Positions 1-6,192 of a stretch of DNA of 15,864 nt are shown piece by piece (the stretch's first letter is position 1; every line of letters begins with the position of its first letter). Both the position numbers and the translations under genes were made by a program. The notes beneath the pieces are model-generated. The model did no database searches. It was not told the DNA's origin and worked only from the letters and a program-made list of their open reading frames with translations. The DNA comes from Marinilabiliales bacterium (lineage in GTDB: Bacteria > Bacteroidota > Bacteroidia > Bacteroidales > UBA12077): assembly GCA_002869305.1 (NCBI GenBank), contig PKTC01000046.1:1-15864 (forward strand), read 5' to 3'.

Positions 1-449
1 AAGGCATTGAACACTGTAATTTGAAGCACATTTGCTACCAGAAATAATCTAAAAGAAGCCCCAATTATCCTTGATAATAAGAAAAAAGAGGCTCCAGTTT
101 TGTATGAATAATTTCCAAACCTTTGTCCTAAATACGTATATATGGATGTTAGATTTAATCTGTAATACATGGGCATGAGCACATTGGCTATAATAGCATA
201 TCCCAATAAATACCCCAACACCATTTGCATATAAGAAAAATTACTATCTACTACCCATCCTGGCACTGAAATAAAAGTAACTCCTGAAAGGGAAGCACTT
301 ATCATACCAAATGCAACTATATACCACGGCGATTTTCTGTTACCAAGGAAAAACGTATCGTTATTCGCATTTTTGCTTGTAAAATAAGATATAGAAATAA
401 GAAGCAGAAAGTATATTACAATGATAAAAATAACTAGATAAGGCGACAT
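1..449 (-). CDS. Sodium:solute symporter (SSS family), N-terminal part, cut by window edge
   Basis: The reverse strand is open from an ATG at 449 to the left edge, giving 149 residues of a polytopic membrane protein. It begins MSPYLVIFIIVIYFLLLISI, a first transmembrane helix. This is followed by an SKNANNDTFFLGNRKSPWY-type loop and a second helix with the SASLSGVTFISVPGW pattern typical of the second transmembrane region of sodium:solute symporters (the SSS family of Na+/proline, Na+/sugar and Na+/sialic acid carriers). A further hydrophobic segment and a GQRFG loop also fit this family. It would import a solute across the inner membrane using the sodium gradient. The substrate cannot be told from this part. 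The gene is divergent from recR, and 119 bases separate the two starts. Family assignment is firm; specificity is unknown. Confidence 0.85.
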   Translation of the reverse strand, partial: MSPYLVIFIIVIYFLLLISISYFTSKNANNDTFFLGNRKSPWYIVAFGMISASLSGVTFISVPGWVVDSNFSYMQMVLGYLLGYAIIANVLMPMYYRLNLTSIYTYLGQRFGNYSYKTGASFFLLSRIIGASFRLFLVANVLQITVFNA

Positions 450-506
450 CTCTATAAAATTAAAACCAATAACTGCAAGGATAATAAAAACAATCCTAAC
501 AAAAAA

Positions 507-537
507 TTGCGAATCGTTCTATTTGATATTAATTTTG
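507..537 (+). promoter_or_regulatory. Promoter for recR, Bacteroidetes type
   Basis: A TTG at 507-509 is followed after exactly 20 bases by TAATTTTG at 530-537. This matches the Bacteroidetes primary sigma consensus TTG-N19-21-TAnnTTTG without a mismatch. The predicted transcription start is near 544, giving a leader of about 25 bases before the recR ATG. It is the best-formed promoter in the window. Confidence 0.65.
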
Positions 538-568
538 AGCACAAATAATAAAGAAAATATTAGAATTA

Positions 569-1189
569 ATGAATATACAAAGCTTTACGTCAAAACTATT
601 GGAAAGTGCTGTGGATGAATTTTCCAAGCTACCTGGTATTGGAAAAAAAACAGCTTTACGACTAGTGCTTCACTTATTAAATCAGGATAAAGAAGATGTC
701 ACACATTTTGGAGAAACCATCATTAAACTTCGAAATGAAATAAAACATTGTAAAAGTTGTAATACTATTTCTGATACTGATATTTGTAATATTTGTAGTG
801 ATAAATCAAGAGACGAATCAGTTATATGTGTTGTTGAGAATGCCCGCGATGTAATGTCAATAGAAAACACACATCAATTCAATGGGATATATCATGTGTT
901 AGGAGGAATCATCTCTCCTATGGATGGAATTGGACCCAATGATTTAAAAATAGATTCCTTACACAACAAAATAGAACAGGGAATTGCAAAAGAGCTAATT
1001 CTAGCATTAAGTACTACCATGGAAGGTGACACAACCAATTTCTATCTCTATAAAAAATTTAAAGGATTTGATGTTAAGATTACGACTCTTGCCAGAGGTG
1101 TTGCTATTGGAGACGAGTTAGAATATGCAGATGAAATTACACTTGGAAGGTCAATTGTTAATAGAACTTTATTTGAATCTTCTATTTAA
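569..1189 (+). CDS. recR: Recombination mediator protein RecR
   Basis: RecR works with RecO (and RecF) to load RecA onto SSB-coated single-stranded DNA at gaps during recombinational repair. The 206-residue length is normal for the family. All domains are visible in order. There is a helix-hairpin-helix with LPGIGKKTALRL at residues 21-32. A four-cysteine zinc finger follows (C61, C64, C73, C76), then a Toprim domain beginning at VVENARDVMSIE (acidic residue E90) and running through the STTMEGDTT stretch. The C-terminal signature LARGVAIGDELEYADEITLG covers about 174-193. The ATG at 569 fits the family N-terminus and lies just behind a good promoter. The next gene, a TPR protein, starts 64 bases downstream and may be co-transcribed. 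Nothing looks damaged. Confidence 0.97.
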   Translation: MNIQSFTSKLLESAVDEFSKLPGIGKKTALRLVLHLLNQDKEDVTHFGETIIKLRNEIKHCKSCNTISDTDICNICSDKSRDESVICVVENARDVMSIENTHQFNGIYHVLGGIISPMDGIGPNDLKIDSLHNKIEQGIAKELILALSTTMEGDTTNFYLYKKFKGFDVKITTLARGVAIGDELEYADEITLGRSIVNRTLFESSI

Positions 1190-1253
1190 GCTTAAATAAT
1201 TGAAAAATATTTATTATTTTCACCACATAAAGCATCTAGTAAACAACTGCAAA

Positions 1254-2000
1254 ATGAAGCATATTCTGTTACTTTTTTCGTTAGTATCAATTCTAAGTAT
1301 TAATTTATTTGCACAAGCTGATGTAGAAGGTCTTGTAAGTGTTGGTAATGATCTGGTAAAATTAAACAGGTACGAAGAAGCAATGGAGAAATATAACGAA
1401 GCCCTTGACTATTTGCCATCTTTTGCACCTGGACTTAACGCCAAAGCAAATCTTTTAATTTTAATGGAAGATTACAAAGCAGCAGGAAGACTTATCGATG
1501 ATGCAATTAAACAAAACTCAGATTATCCAGATTTTTATCTTACAATGGGAAGTATCCTAATACACAAGGGTAAATTTGAAGATGCTATTGAGAATCTAAA
1601 TCGCGCTCTAGATTTAGAGCAAGGAAATAATAACAAACTTTTTGAAAATAAAGTTTATGTAAACAGAGGAGCTGCATATCAGAAGCTATTTGAATTTGAC
1701 GCTGCTCTAAATGATTACTCAAAGGCCATTCAACTTAATGATAATAATCCCAATGTATTTCTTTACAGAGGTTATTTATATTATCAAACAAACGAATACG
1801 AGCAAGCAATAAGGGATTTTAATATTGTTATCGAAATTGACCCCGAAAATCCTTTTGCATATTACAACAGAGGAATGACTTTTTTAAAGCAAGTTAAAAG
1901 TGATGAAGCTTGTGATGACTTCCATACAGCGTGTGAGCTAGGAAACACAAATGCTTGTAAGATGGTAGTTGCTAACTGTATTGAATTACCTATACAATAA
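1254..2000 (+). CDS. Exported tetratricopeptide repeat protein
   Basis: This is a 248-residue secreted or periplasmic TPR protein. The frame is open from a TTG at 1200. The ATG at 1254 is preferred because it puts a clean signal peptide at the N-terminus (MKHILLLFSLVSILSINLFA, cleavage probably after A20); the longer start would bury it behind 18 unlikely residues. About four or five TPR units follow, for example LVSVGNDLVKLNRYEEAMEKYNEAL (27-51), FYLTMGSILIHKGKFEDAIENLNRAL (94-119) and a last pair around 167-200. The C-terminus carries the cysteine pattern EACDDFHTACELGNTNACKMV, common at the end of Bacteroidota TPR proteins and possibly disulfide-forming. TPRs mediate protein-protein contacts, and no enzymatic role is visible. 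It follows recR with no terminator between, and ends at a hairpin shared with the convergent porin gene. The specific partner is unknown. Confidence 0.85.
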   Translation: MKHILLLFSLVSILSINLFAQADVEGLVSVGNDLVKLNRYEEAMEKYNEALDYLPSFAPGLNAKANLLILMEDYKAAGRLIDDAIKQNSDYPDFYLTMGSILIHKGKFEDAIENLNRALDLEQGNNNKLFENKVYVNRGAAYQKLFEFDAALNDYSKAIQLNDNNPNVFLYRGYLYYQTNEYEQAIRDFNIVIEIDPENPFAYYNRGMTFLKQVKSDEACDDFHTACELGNTNACKMVVANCIELPIQ

Positions 2001-2017
2001 AACAAAACAATTTTGAT

Positions 2018-2048
2018 AAAAAAAAGGAGAGCAAATTTGCTCTCCTTT
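2018..2048 (-). terminator. Intrinsic terminator of the porin gene, between convergent genes
   Basis: A perfect inverted repeat AAAGGAGAGC / GCTCTCCTTT (2023-2032 and 2039-2048, loop AAATTT) lies between the TPR gene and the convergent porin gene. Read on the minus strand, the stem is followed by an unbroken run of eight T, so it is a strong terminator for the porin transcript. On the plus strand only three T and CC follow, so it probably also stops the recR-TPR transcript, but less efficiently. Confidence 0.8.
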
Positions 2049-2066
2049 CCATTTTAATCATATAAA

Positions 2067-3296
2067 TTAGAATGAATATTTTGCTCCTAATTGAATTCTA
2101 TGGTTTATTGTTGGATCTGCTTTATCTTCTACTTTACCTTTAGAATCAAACGTTTCTCCATAAACTGCACTCGTTAACATATGTTCTAGTATAAATGTTA
2201 ATTTTCCTGAAGTATATTGTAAACGTGGAGAAATTCTCATAATGCTATGTAAGTTTTCTCCCCTACTATAACCTAGTGAAAAGTAATCATCGCTAGCACC
2301 TTGGTTTTGAGAATATCCAAAGAATAAACCTCCGTTAAAGCTGTCAAAATTAGTTGCTATTTCTGACCACATAGTTAAGGTTCTCAAATTCACATATGAA
2401 TAATCTTCGTTACCAGGGGCAAAAGGATCAACATCTGCTCCATAACCTCCAATCATTACTAAATGTGAAAGATTTTCGCCGTAAATACCTTCAATCTTAA
2501 AAATAACAGGTTTGGTAGTAATTTTGGCAAATAATTGTAGATTATAGCTTCCTATTTTTTCTTCTGTTTTAGTATTAGTGGCAGCAATTTGTGTACGAGG
2601 TTGTAATATTTTATAACCTGCTGTAAACCCAGTATATATAAAATCGTTATGAAAACGGAACTGAAATTGCATATCAGGAAATCCTGAATTTTGCAGTGCG
2701 TCAGAAGGTCCTGAGCTTCTAAAATCACCATGCATTAGTAGTGCTCCCATAAAGTCTAAATTAGATGTAGGCATAAAGGTATACCTTATCTGGGGAGCAC
2801 GATTTAACGGATTAAATGGAGCTCCTGCTCCAAATGAAAAGACACCTGGGTAGCAACCTGTAACAAATAAGGGATGCCAGGTTTGACCAATAATTAATTG
2901 TCCTTTTTCCCAGTCCAGCTGTGCAAAAGCATGGCGCAATCTAAATAAACGTGTATAATCCTGGCCTGTTCCTAAAAAGTCACCTTCAATAACCGCTTTG
3001 GATTTTGCACCGAAAGCTGTTAAACCTGAAGCAGTCAATCTTGCTCTAGACTCAATTGAAAGCATTTGCGACTGAAAGTTTTTATTTAAATCATCGCCAT
3101 TAACATCTAAGTTTTCAGCTAAAGGATACAAATATACTAAGCCATCACGAGTCGTAGCAGATTCGTATGTGTCAAAGAAAAAACTATATCCTACATAACC
3201 GCTAAAGTTTACTGATAGTTTCTCAGGTTCCTCTTGAGCCTCCAGAAGAAATGGTAATAAAAGGAGAAAAAATAATGATAAGTAACTTTTTTTCAT
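2067..3296 (-). CDS. Outer-membrane beta-barrel porin, DcaP-like
   Basis: This 409-residue protein has a clear signal peptide (MKKSYLSLFFLLLLPFLLEA, cleavage near residue 20). Its body is rich in alternating hydrophobic/polar strands and aromatic residues. It ends in LGAKYSF, a terminal phenylalanine beta-signal for insertion by the BAM complex. The N-terminal third contains FSGYVGYSFFFDTY, then RARLTASGLTAFGAKSKAVIEGDF and LRHAFAQLDWEKGQLIIGQTW. This arrangement is seen in DcaP-type and related porins of Bacteroidota and Proteobacteria, in which early strands are followed by an 'R-xAF-x-L' strand. It would form a diffusion channel for small, perhaps anionic, solutes in the outer membrane. 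The family name is an inference from pattern, while the beta-barrel call is much firmer. The gene is transcribed leftward, downstream of the receiver gene but separated from it by a terminator, so it probably has its own promoter. Confidence 0.75.
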   Translation of the reverse strand: MKKSYLSLFFLLLLPFLLEAQEEPEKLSVNFSGYVGYSFFFDTYESATTRDGLVYLYPLAENLDVNGDDLNKNFQSQMLSIESRARLTASGLTAFGAKSKAVIEGDFLGTGQDYTRLFRLRHAFAQLDWEKGQLIIGQTWHPLFVTGCYPGVFSFGAGAPFNPLNRAPQIRYTFMPTSNLDFMGALLMHGDFRSSGPSDALQNSGFPDMQFQFRFHNDFIYTGFTAGYKILQPRTQIAATNTKTEEKIGSYNLQLFAKITTKPVIFKIEGIYGENLSHLVMIGGYGADVDPFAPGNEDYSYVNLRTLTMWSEIATNFDSFNGGLFFGYSQNQGASDDYFSLGYSRGENLHSIMRISPRLQYTSGKLTFILEHMLTSAVYGETFDSKGKVEDKADPTINHRIQLGAKYSF

Positions 3297-3370
3297 AAAT
3301 TTAATTTTAGTTTAAAATAATAATTTAAAATTTCGAAATAATTTACAAATAAAAGAAATTAGGAATTAAA

Positions 3371-3408
3371 TAAAAAATTGGAGATTATTAGTTTATAACC
3401 TCCAATTT
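3371..3408 (-). terminator. Intrinsic terminator of the receiver gene
   Basis: A nine-base inverted repeat AAATTGGAG (3375-3383) and CTCCAATTT (3400-3408) surrounds a 16-base A/T-rich loop. On the minus strand it is followed by T-rich sequence (six T, then ATTT). It lies between the stop of the stand-alone receiver gene and the start of the porin gene, so it should uncouple the two. Confidence 0.65.
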
Positions 3409-3433
3409 GAAAACATTGAACCCTAATCCTAAA

Positions 3434-3817
3434 TTATAAGGAGCTTTGAATCATGGCAGATTTCACCTTGTTTCTTACATCCTTTATATTTATTGGTTTG
3501 GTAATATAATCAAATGCACCATTATCCATTGCGTTTTTTATACTCCAAGAATCAGTTTTTGCTGATATAATAATCACGTTAACATTGGATAGCTTATTGT
3601 TTGATCGTATCTTCTCAAGAACCTGGAATCCATCCATCCCAGGCATCATTATATCAAGCAAAACGACCTGATACTCGTCCTTTAATAAAAAGTCGATAAC
3701 AGTTTTTGGATTATCTGTTATTTCAGTTTTGTATCCTTCATCATGCAAAATGGTTTGTAGCAATAAAAGGTGAGTAGAAAGGTCATCTACTATTAATATC
3801 TTTCCTTCTTTTGACAT
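3434..3817 (-). CDS. Stand-alone CheY-like response regulator receiver
   Basis: This is a 127-residue single-domain receiver. All phosphorylation residues are present: the acidic pair D11-D12 in ILIVDD, the phospho-acceptor D55 in VVLLDIMMPGMDG, the switch serine S85 in VIIISAK, and the lysine K107 in DYITKPI. There is no DNA-binding, HTH or enzymatic output domain. It must therefore act by contacting a partner protein, as CheY and other single-domain receivers do, or serve as a phosphate relay. No histidine kinase is encoded next to it, so it is an orphan regulator here. The gene is closed on both sides by intrinsic terminators on its own strand (one upstream belonging to an unknown transcript, one downstream), so it is probably monocistronic. 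Its target cannot be told from the window. Confidence 0.92.
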   Translation of the reverse strand: MSKEGKILIVDDLSTHLLLLQTILHDEGYKTEITDNPKTVIDFLLKDEYQVVLLDIMMPGMDGFQVLEKIRSNNKLSNVNVIIISAKTDSWSIKNAMDNGAFDYITKPINIKDVRNKVKSAMIQSSL

Positions 3818-3865
3818 TCTATAAAAATTAATTGCAAATCAACGAAATTACATATTACAAAATAA

Positions 3866-3873
3866 CAAATTTA
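3866..3873 (-). promoter_or_regulatory. Possible -7 element for the receiver gene
   Basis: On the minus strand this reads TAAATTTG, a match to the Bacteroidetes -7 box TAnnTTTG, 48 bases before the receiver ATG. No TTG is found at the expected -33 distance, so support is only partial. Confidence 0.3.
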
Positions 3874-3906
3874 TCTCTTTTGTTTATTAAATAAAAAATC
3901 TTGTAT

Positions 3907-3931
3907 AAAAAAGGAGGCTTTTCAGCCTCCT
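3907..3931 (-). terminator. Orphan leftward intrinsic terminator
   Basis: A perfect seven-base stem AGGAGGC (3912-3918) / GCCTCCT (3925-3931) has a six-base loop TTTTCA. On the minus strand it is followed by six T. On the plus strand the stem is followed by AACAACAAC, so it can only work leftward. No minus-strand gene is recognisable to its right before the aminotransferase, so the transcript it ends is unexplained. Confidence 0.7.
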
Positions 3932-4471
3932 AACAACAACAAACTAATAAATAATAGCTAAACTCTGTTTAACTTTACTTACAAGTACGAAGGTAATTAT
4001 ATTTTTAAATGAATTCGAATAATGTTCAAAAAAAATCCGAGATAATCAGAATATGAACTGAATATGGCAAAATAATACGACTTGTTACATGAATTTTTGA
4101 ACTTCATAAATCTGTCATCGAAATTGATTTTGTAATTTGGACCTTATAATCACTCTATATATATATATTATCTGCTTTTCCTTTGCATGTGCAGTTTATG
4201 TAATTAGAGAAAAATGATCACTAATTTTTTTGATCTTCACGATTAATTCAACAAGTAATTCAACTAAAATGACAATGAAGCATTTTATTATCATCTTGAA
4301 TATATGGCCATAATACTTCAACGCAATTTTAAATTCAATTATCGCATCTGATATCTCAGCTTCGGTAATTTATCTTTAATAAGACTTCGTCGCAAAACAG
4401 GTTCAAATTAGCCTTTTTATGCAATGTGATATTGTATCTGTATAGTCAATTAAAATCTAAATAATAATGTA
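3932..4471. other. Gene-free AT-rich stretch between receiver and aminotransferase
   Basis: No convincing coding region is present on either strand. A short TA-dinucleotide tract lies at 4156-4167. On the minus strand 4196-4369 is open for about 57 codons (contains the run IEFKIALKYYGHIFK and a hydrophobic heptad-like segment) but has no ATG near its beginning and is bounded by stops upstream. A 36-codon ATG frame at 3997-4107 (minus) is also seen. Either could be decay products of a lost gene whose terminator survives at 3907-3931, or chance. The rest holds no obvious riboswitch, tRNA or repeat. Confidence 0.5.
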
Positions 4472-4501
4472 TTGTACAACACCTTCCTTTTTTTGTATTT
4501 G
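4472..4501 (+). promoter_or_regulatory. Likely promoter of the aminotransferase gene
   Basis: A TTG at 4472-4474 is followed after 19 bases by TGTATTTG at 4494-4501, one mismatch from the Bacteroidetes TTG-N19-21-TAnnTTTG consensus. Transcription would start near 4508, leaving a leader of about 68 bases that contains the ribosome binding site. Confidence 0.45.
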
Positions 4502-4560
4502 AGACATGCTTTTCGCAATTTCGCATCAACTTCTTGCAAAACAAATTAAAATTTCAAATT

Positions 4561-4566
4561 GGGAGG
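4561..4566 (+). promoter_or_regulatory. Shine-Dalgarno site deciding the aminotransferase start
   Basis: GGGAGG lies nine bases before the ATG at 4576. The frame is open further up to a TTG at 4534, but this strong purine-rich site selects 4576. Clear Shine-Dalgarno sites are uncommon in Bacteroidota, where most leaders are A-rich, so efficient translation is likely. Confidence 0.65.
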
Positions 4567-4575
4567 AAAACAATA

Positions 4576-5790
4576 ATGATAAGTGATCTAGAACAAATTT
4601 ACTCAACAAATATTAAAGGGATGAAGAAATCGGTAATCCGAGAACTTCTTAAACTAACTCAACGACCTGAAGTGATTTCTTTCGCAGGTGGATTGCCAGC
4701 ACCTGAATCATTTCCTGTTCAACATTTAAAAGAAATTACAGCAGATATTTTAGATAATGACGGGCAATCTGCACTGCAATATGGAGCAACCGAAGGTGTT
4801 ACAGAGTTACGTCAAATTATGGTAGACCGTTATAATGCTCAGGGCATGGATATTGAATTAAAAAACCTTGTAATTACAACCTCATCGCAACAGGGATTGG
4901 ACTTATTAGCTAAGATTTTCATTAATCGAGGCGATAAAGTAATTTGTGGTCTTCCTTCGTATTTAGGAGGATTAGGCGCTTTTAATTCATATGGTGCCGA
5001 AATGATAGGTATTAAGTTCGACGAACATGGAATGCGTGCCGATTTATTAGATGAGAAATTGGCTGAACTTAAATTGCAGGGAATAAAACCAAAATTCATT
5101 TACATAATTCCTGATTTTCAGAATCCTGCAGGTATTACCATGCCAGAATCACGCCGAATGGAAATTATTGAAATTGCAAAAAAATATGATGTCTTAATTG
5201 TTGAAGATAGTCCTTATAGAGAAATTCGATTCGAAGGAAAAGCACAAAAAACTATTTTCCAATTAGATGGAACAGGGCAGGTAATTTTGTTAGGAACCTT
5301 TTCAAAAATATTTGTGCCTGGATTTAGAATTGGTTGGGTTGTAGCGCACGAAGCCATCGTTGATAAATTTGTTACAGCTAAACAATCTACCGATTTATGT
5401 ACCCCAACTCTAAATCAGAAAATTGTTCATAAATACATCGAAAAAGGGTATTTTGATACTAACCTGAAAGAAATCATTAAGCAATATCATGCAAAACGTG
5501 ATAATATGCTTCAAGCATTTCGGGATTATATGCCGGCGGGAGTAAAATGGACAGAACCAGAAGGTGGACTTTTCTTATTCTTAAGTTTACCTGAAGGAAT
5601 GGACGCTGAAAACTTGTTCCAAAAAGCTATTGAAAATAATGTTGCTTTTGTTTTAGGAAGTGTTTTTCATTGCGACGGAAGTGGCAAAAACACCATGCGA
5701 ATTAACTTCTCGTTTATGCCTACCGATAAAACAACCGAAGGGGTTAAACGTTTAGCAAAAGCAATAAAAGAAGAAATGGAAATTCAATAA
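4576..5790 (+). CDS. PLP-dependent aminotransferase, fold type I (LysN/MocR-like)
   Basis: This 404-residue protein transfers an amino group between an amino acid and a 2-oxo acid using pyridoxal phosphate. Numbered from the ATG at 4576, these can be seen: the N-terminal ISFAGGLPAPESFP block; LQYGATEGVTELR; the cofactor-stacking region TSSQQGLDLLAKIF; N183 in FQNPAG; the D211-S-P-Y214 motif that contacts the pyridine ring and its oxygen; the Schiff-base lysine K244 in GTFSKIFVPGFRIGW; R251 in the phosphate-binding stretch; and the substrate-carboxylate arginine R375 in NTMRINFSF. The family includes 2-aminoadipate (LysN-type) and branched/aromatic aminotransferases, and the aminotransferase half of MocR regulators. 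No HTH domain is present here, so it is an enzyme. Substrate is not decidable from sequence. It has its own promoter, Shine-Dalgarno site and terminator, so it is monocistronic. Confidence 0.9.
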   Translation: MISDLEQIYSTNIKGMKKSVIRELLKLTQRPEVISFAGGLPAPESFPVQHLKEITADILDNDGQSALQYGATEGVTELRQIMVDRYNAQGMDIELKNLVITTSSQQGLDLLAKIFINRGDKVICGLPSYLGGLGAFNSYGAEMIGIKFDEHGMRADLLDEKLAELKLQGIKPKFIYIIPDFQNPAGITMPESRRMEIIEIAKKYDVLIVEDSPYREIRFEGKAQKTIFQLDGTGQVILLGTFSKIFVPGFRIGWVVAHEAIVDKFVTAKQSTDLCTPTLNQKIVHKYIEKGYFDTNLKEIIKQYHAKRDNMLQAFRDYMPAGVKWTEPEGGLFLFLSLPEGMDAENLFQKAIENNVAFVLGSVFHCDGSGKNTMRINFSFMPTDKTTEGVKRLAKAIKEEMEIQ

Positions 5791-5795
5791 ACTCA

Positions 5796-5822
5796 AAAGG
5801 GACTGGAAACAGTCCTTTTTTT
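5796..5822 (+). terminator. Intrinsic terminator of the aminotransferase gene
   Basis: The stem GGACTG (5800-5805) / CAGTCC (5810-5815) is capped by a GAAA tetraloop, a stable GNRA loop. It extends by A-T pairs and is followed by seven T. It begins a few bases after the aminotransferase stop. Confidence 0.85.
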
Positions 5823-5856
5823 ATTTCATATTAAAACAAGACTTATTACATTTCGT

Positions 5857-5864
5857 TATATTTG
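5857..5864 (+). promoter_or_regulatory. Probable -7 promoter element of the glycosyltransferase gene
   Basis: TATATTTG matches the Bacteroidetes -7 box TAnnTTTG perfectly. It sits 16 bases before the glycosyltransferase ATG and just past the previous terminator. A TTG at -33 is not seen, so it may be weak or need an activator. The leader would be about 10 bases. Confidence 0.45.
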
Positions 5865-5880
5865 TATTTAATAAACAGGT

Positions 5881-6177
5881 ATGACGAAACTTTCAATCAT
5901 TATAGTTAATTATAATGTTAAACATTTTTTGGAACAATGTTTAATTTCTGTTTTTAATGCTACCACGAATATTCAGTTTGAAGTCTTTGTTGTTGATAAT
6001 AACTCTGTAGATGGTTCTTGCCAAATGGTTAAAGAACGATTTCCAGAAGTTTATCTAATTGAAAACAAAAAGAACTATGGATTTAGTTTTGCAAACAATC
6101 AGGCAATCACTATTTCTAAAGGAGAATTTATATTACTTCTTAACCCCGATACTGTAGTTGAAGAGGATTGTTTTTAA
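5881..6177 (+). CDS. Glycosyltransferase family 2, N-terminal fragment
   Basis: These 98 residues are the nucleotide-sugar-binding half of a GT-A fold. The first strand is LSIIIVNYNV (4-13). VDNNSVDGS (39-47) is the UDP/dTDP-sugar binding loop. The metal-binding DXD-equivalent is LNPDT (residues 87-91). The fragment stops at the TAA of 6175 before the acceptor-binding half and the catalytic base, so alone it should be inactive. The start ATG is just behind a -7 promoter box and fits the family N-terminus. Confidence 0.75.
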   Translation: MTKLSIIIVNYNVKHFLEQCLISVFNATTNIQFEVFVVDNNSVDGSCQMVKERFPEVYLIENKKNYGFSFANNQAITISKGEFILLLNPDTVVEEDCF

Positions 6178-6192
6178 AAGTGCATCCATTTT

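Noticed and set aside
3997..4107. 36-codon minus-strand frame starting with ATG
   Set aside because: It is too short, has no promoter or ribosome binding site, and its composition is what AT-rich non-coding DNA gives by chance.
4156..4167. TA dinucleotide tract as a regulatory or repeat element
   Set aside because: Six TA units are within expectation for an AT-rich intergenic region, with no associated structure.
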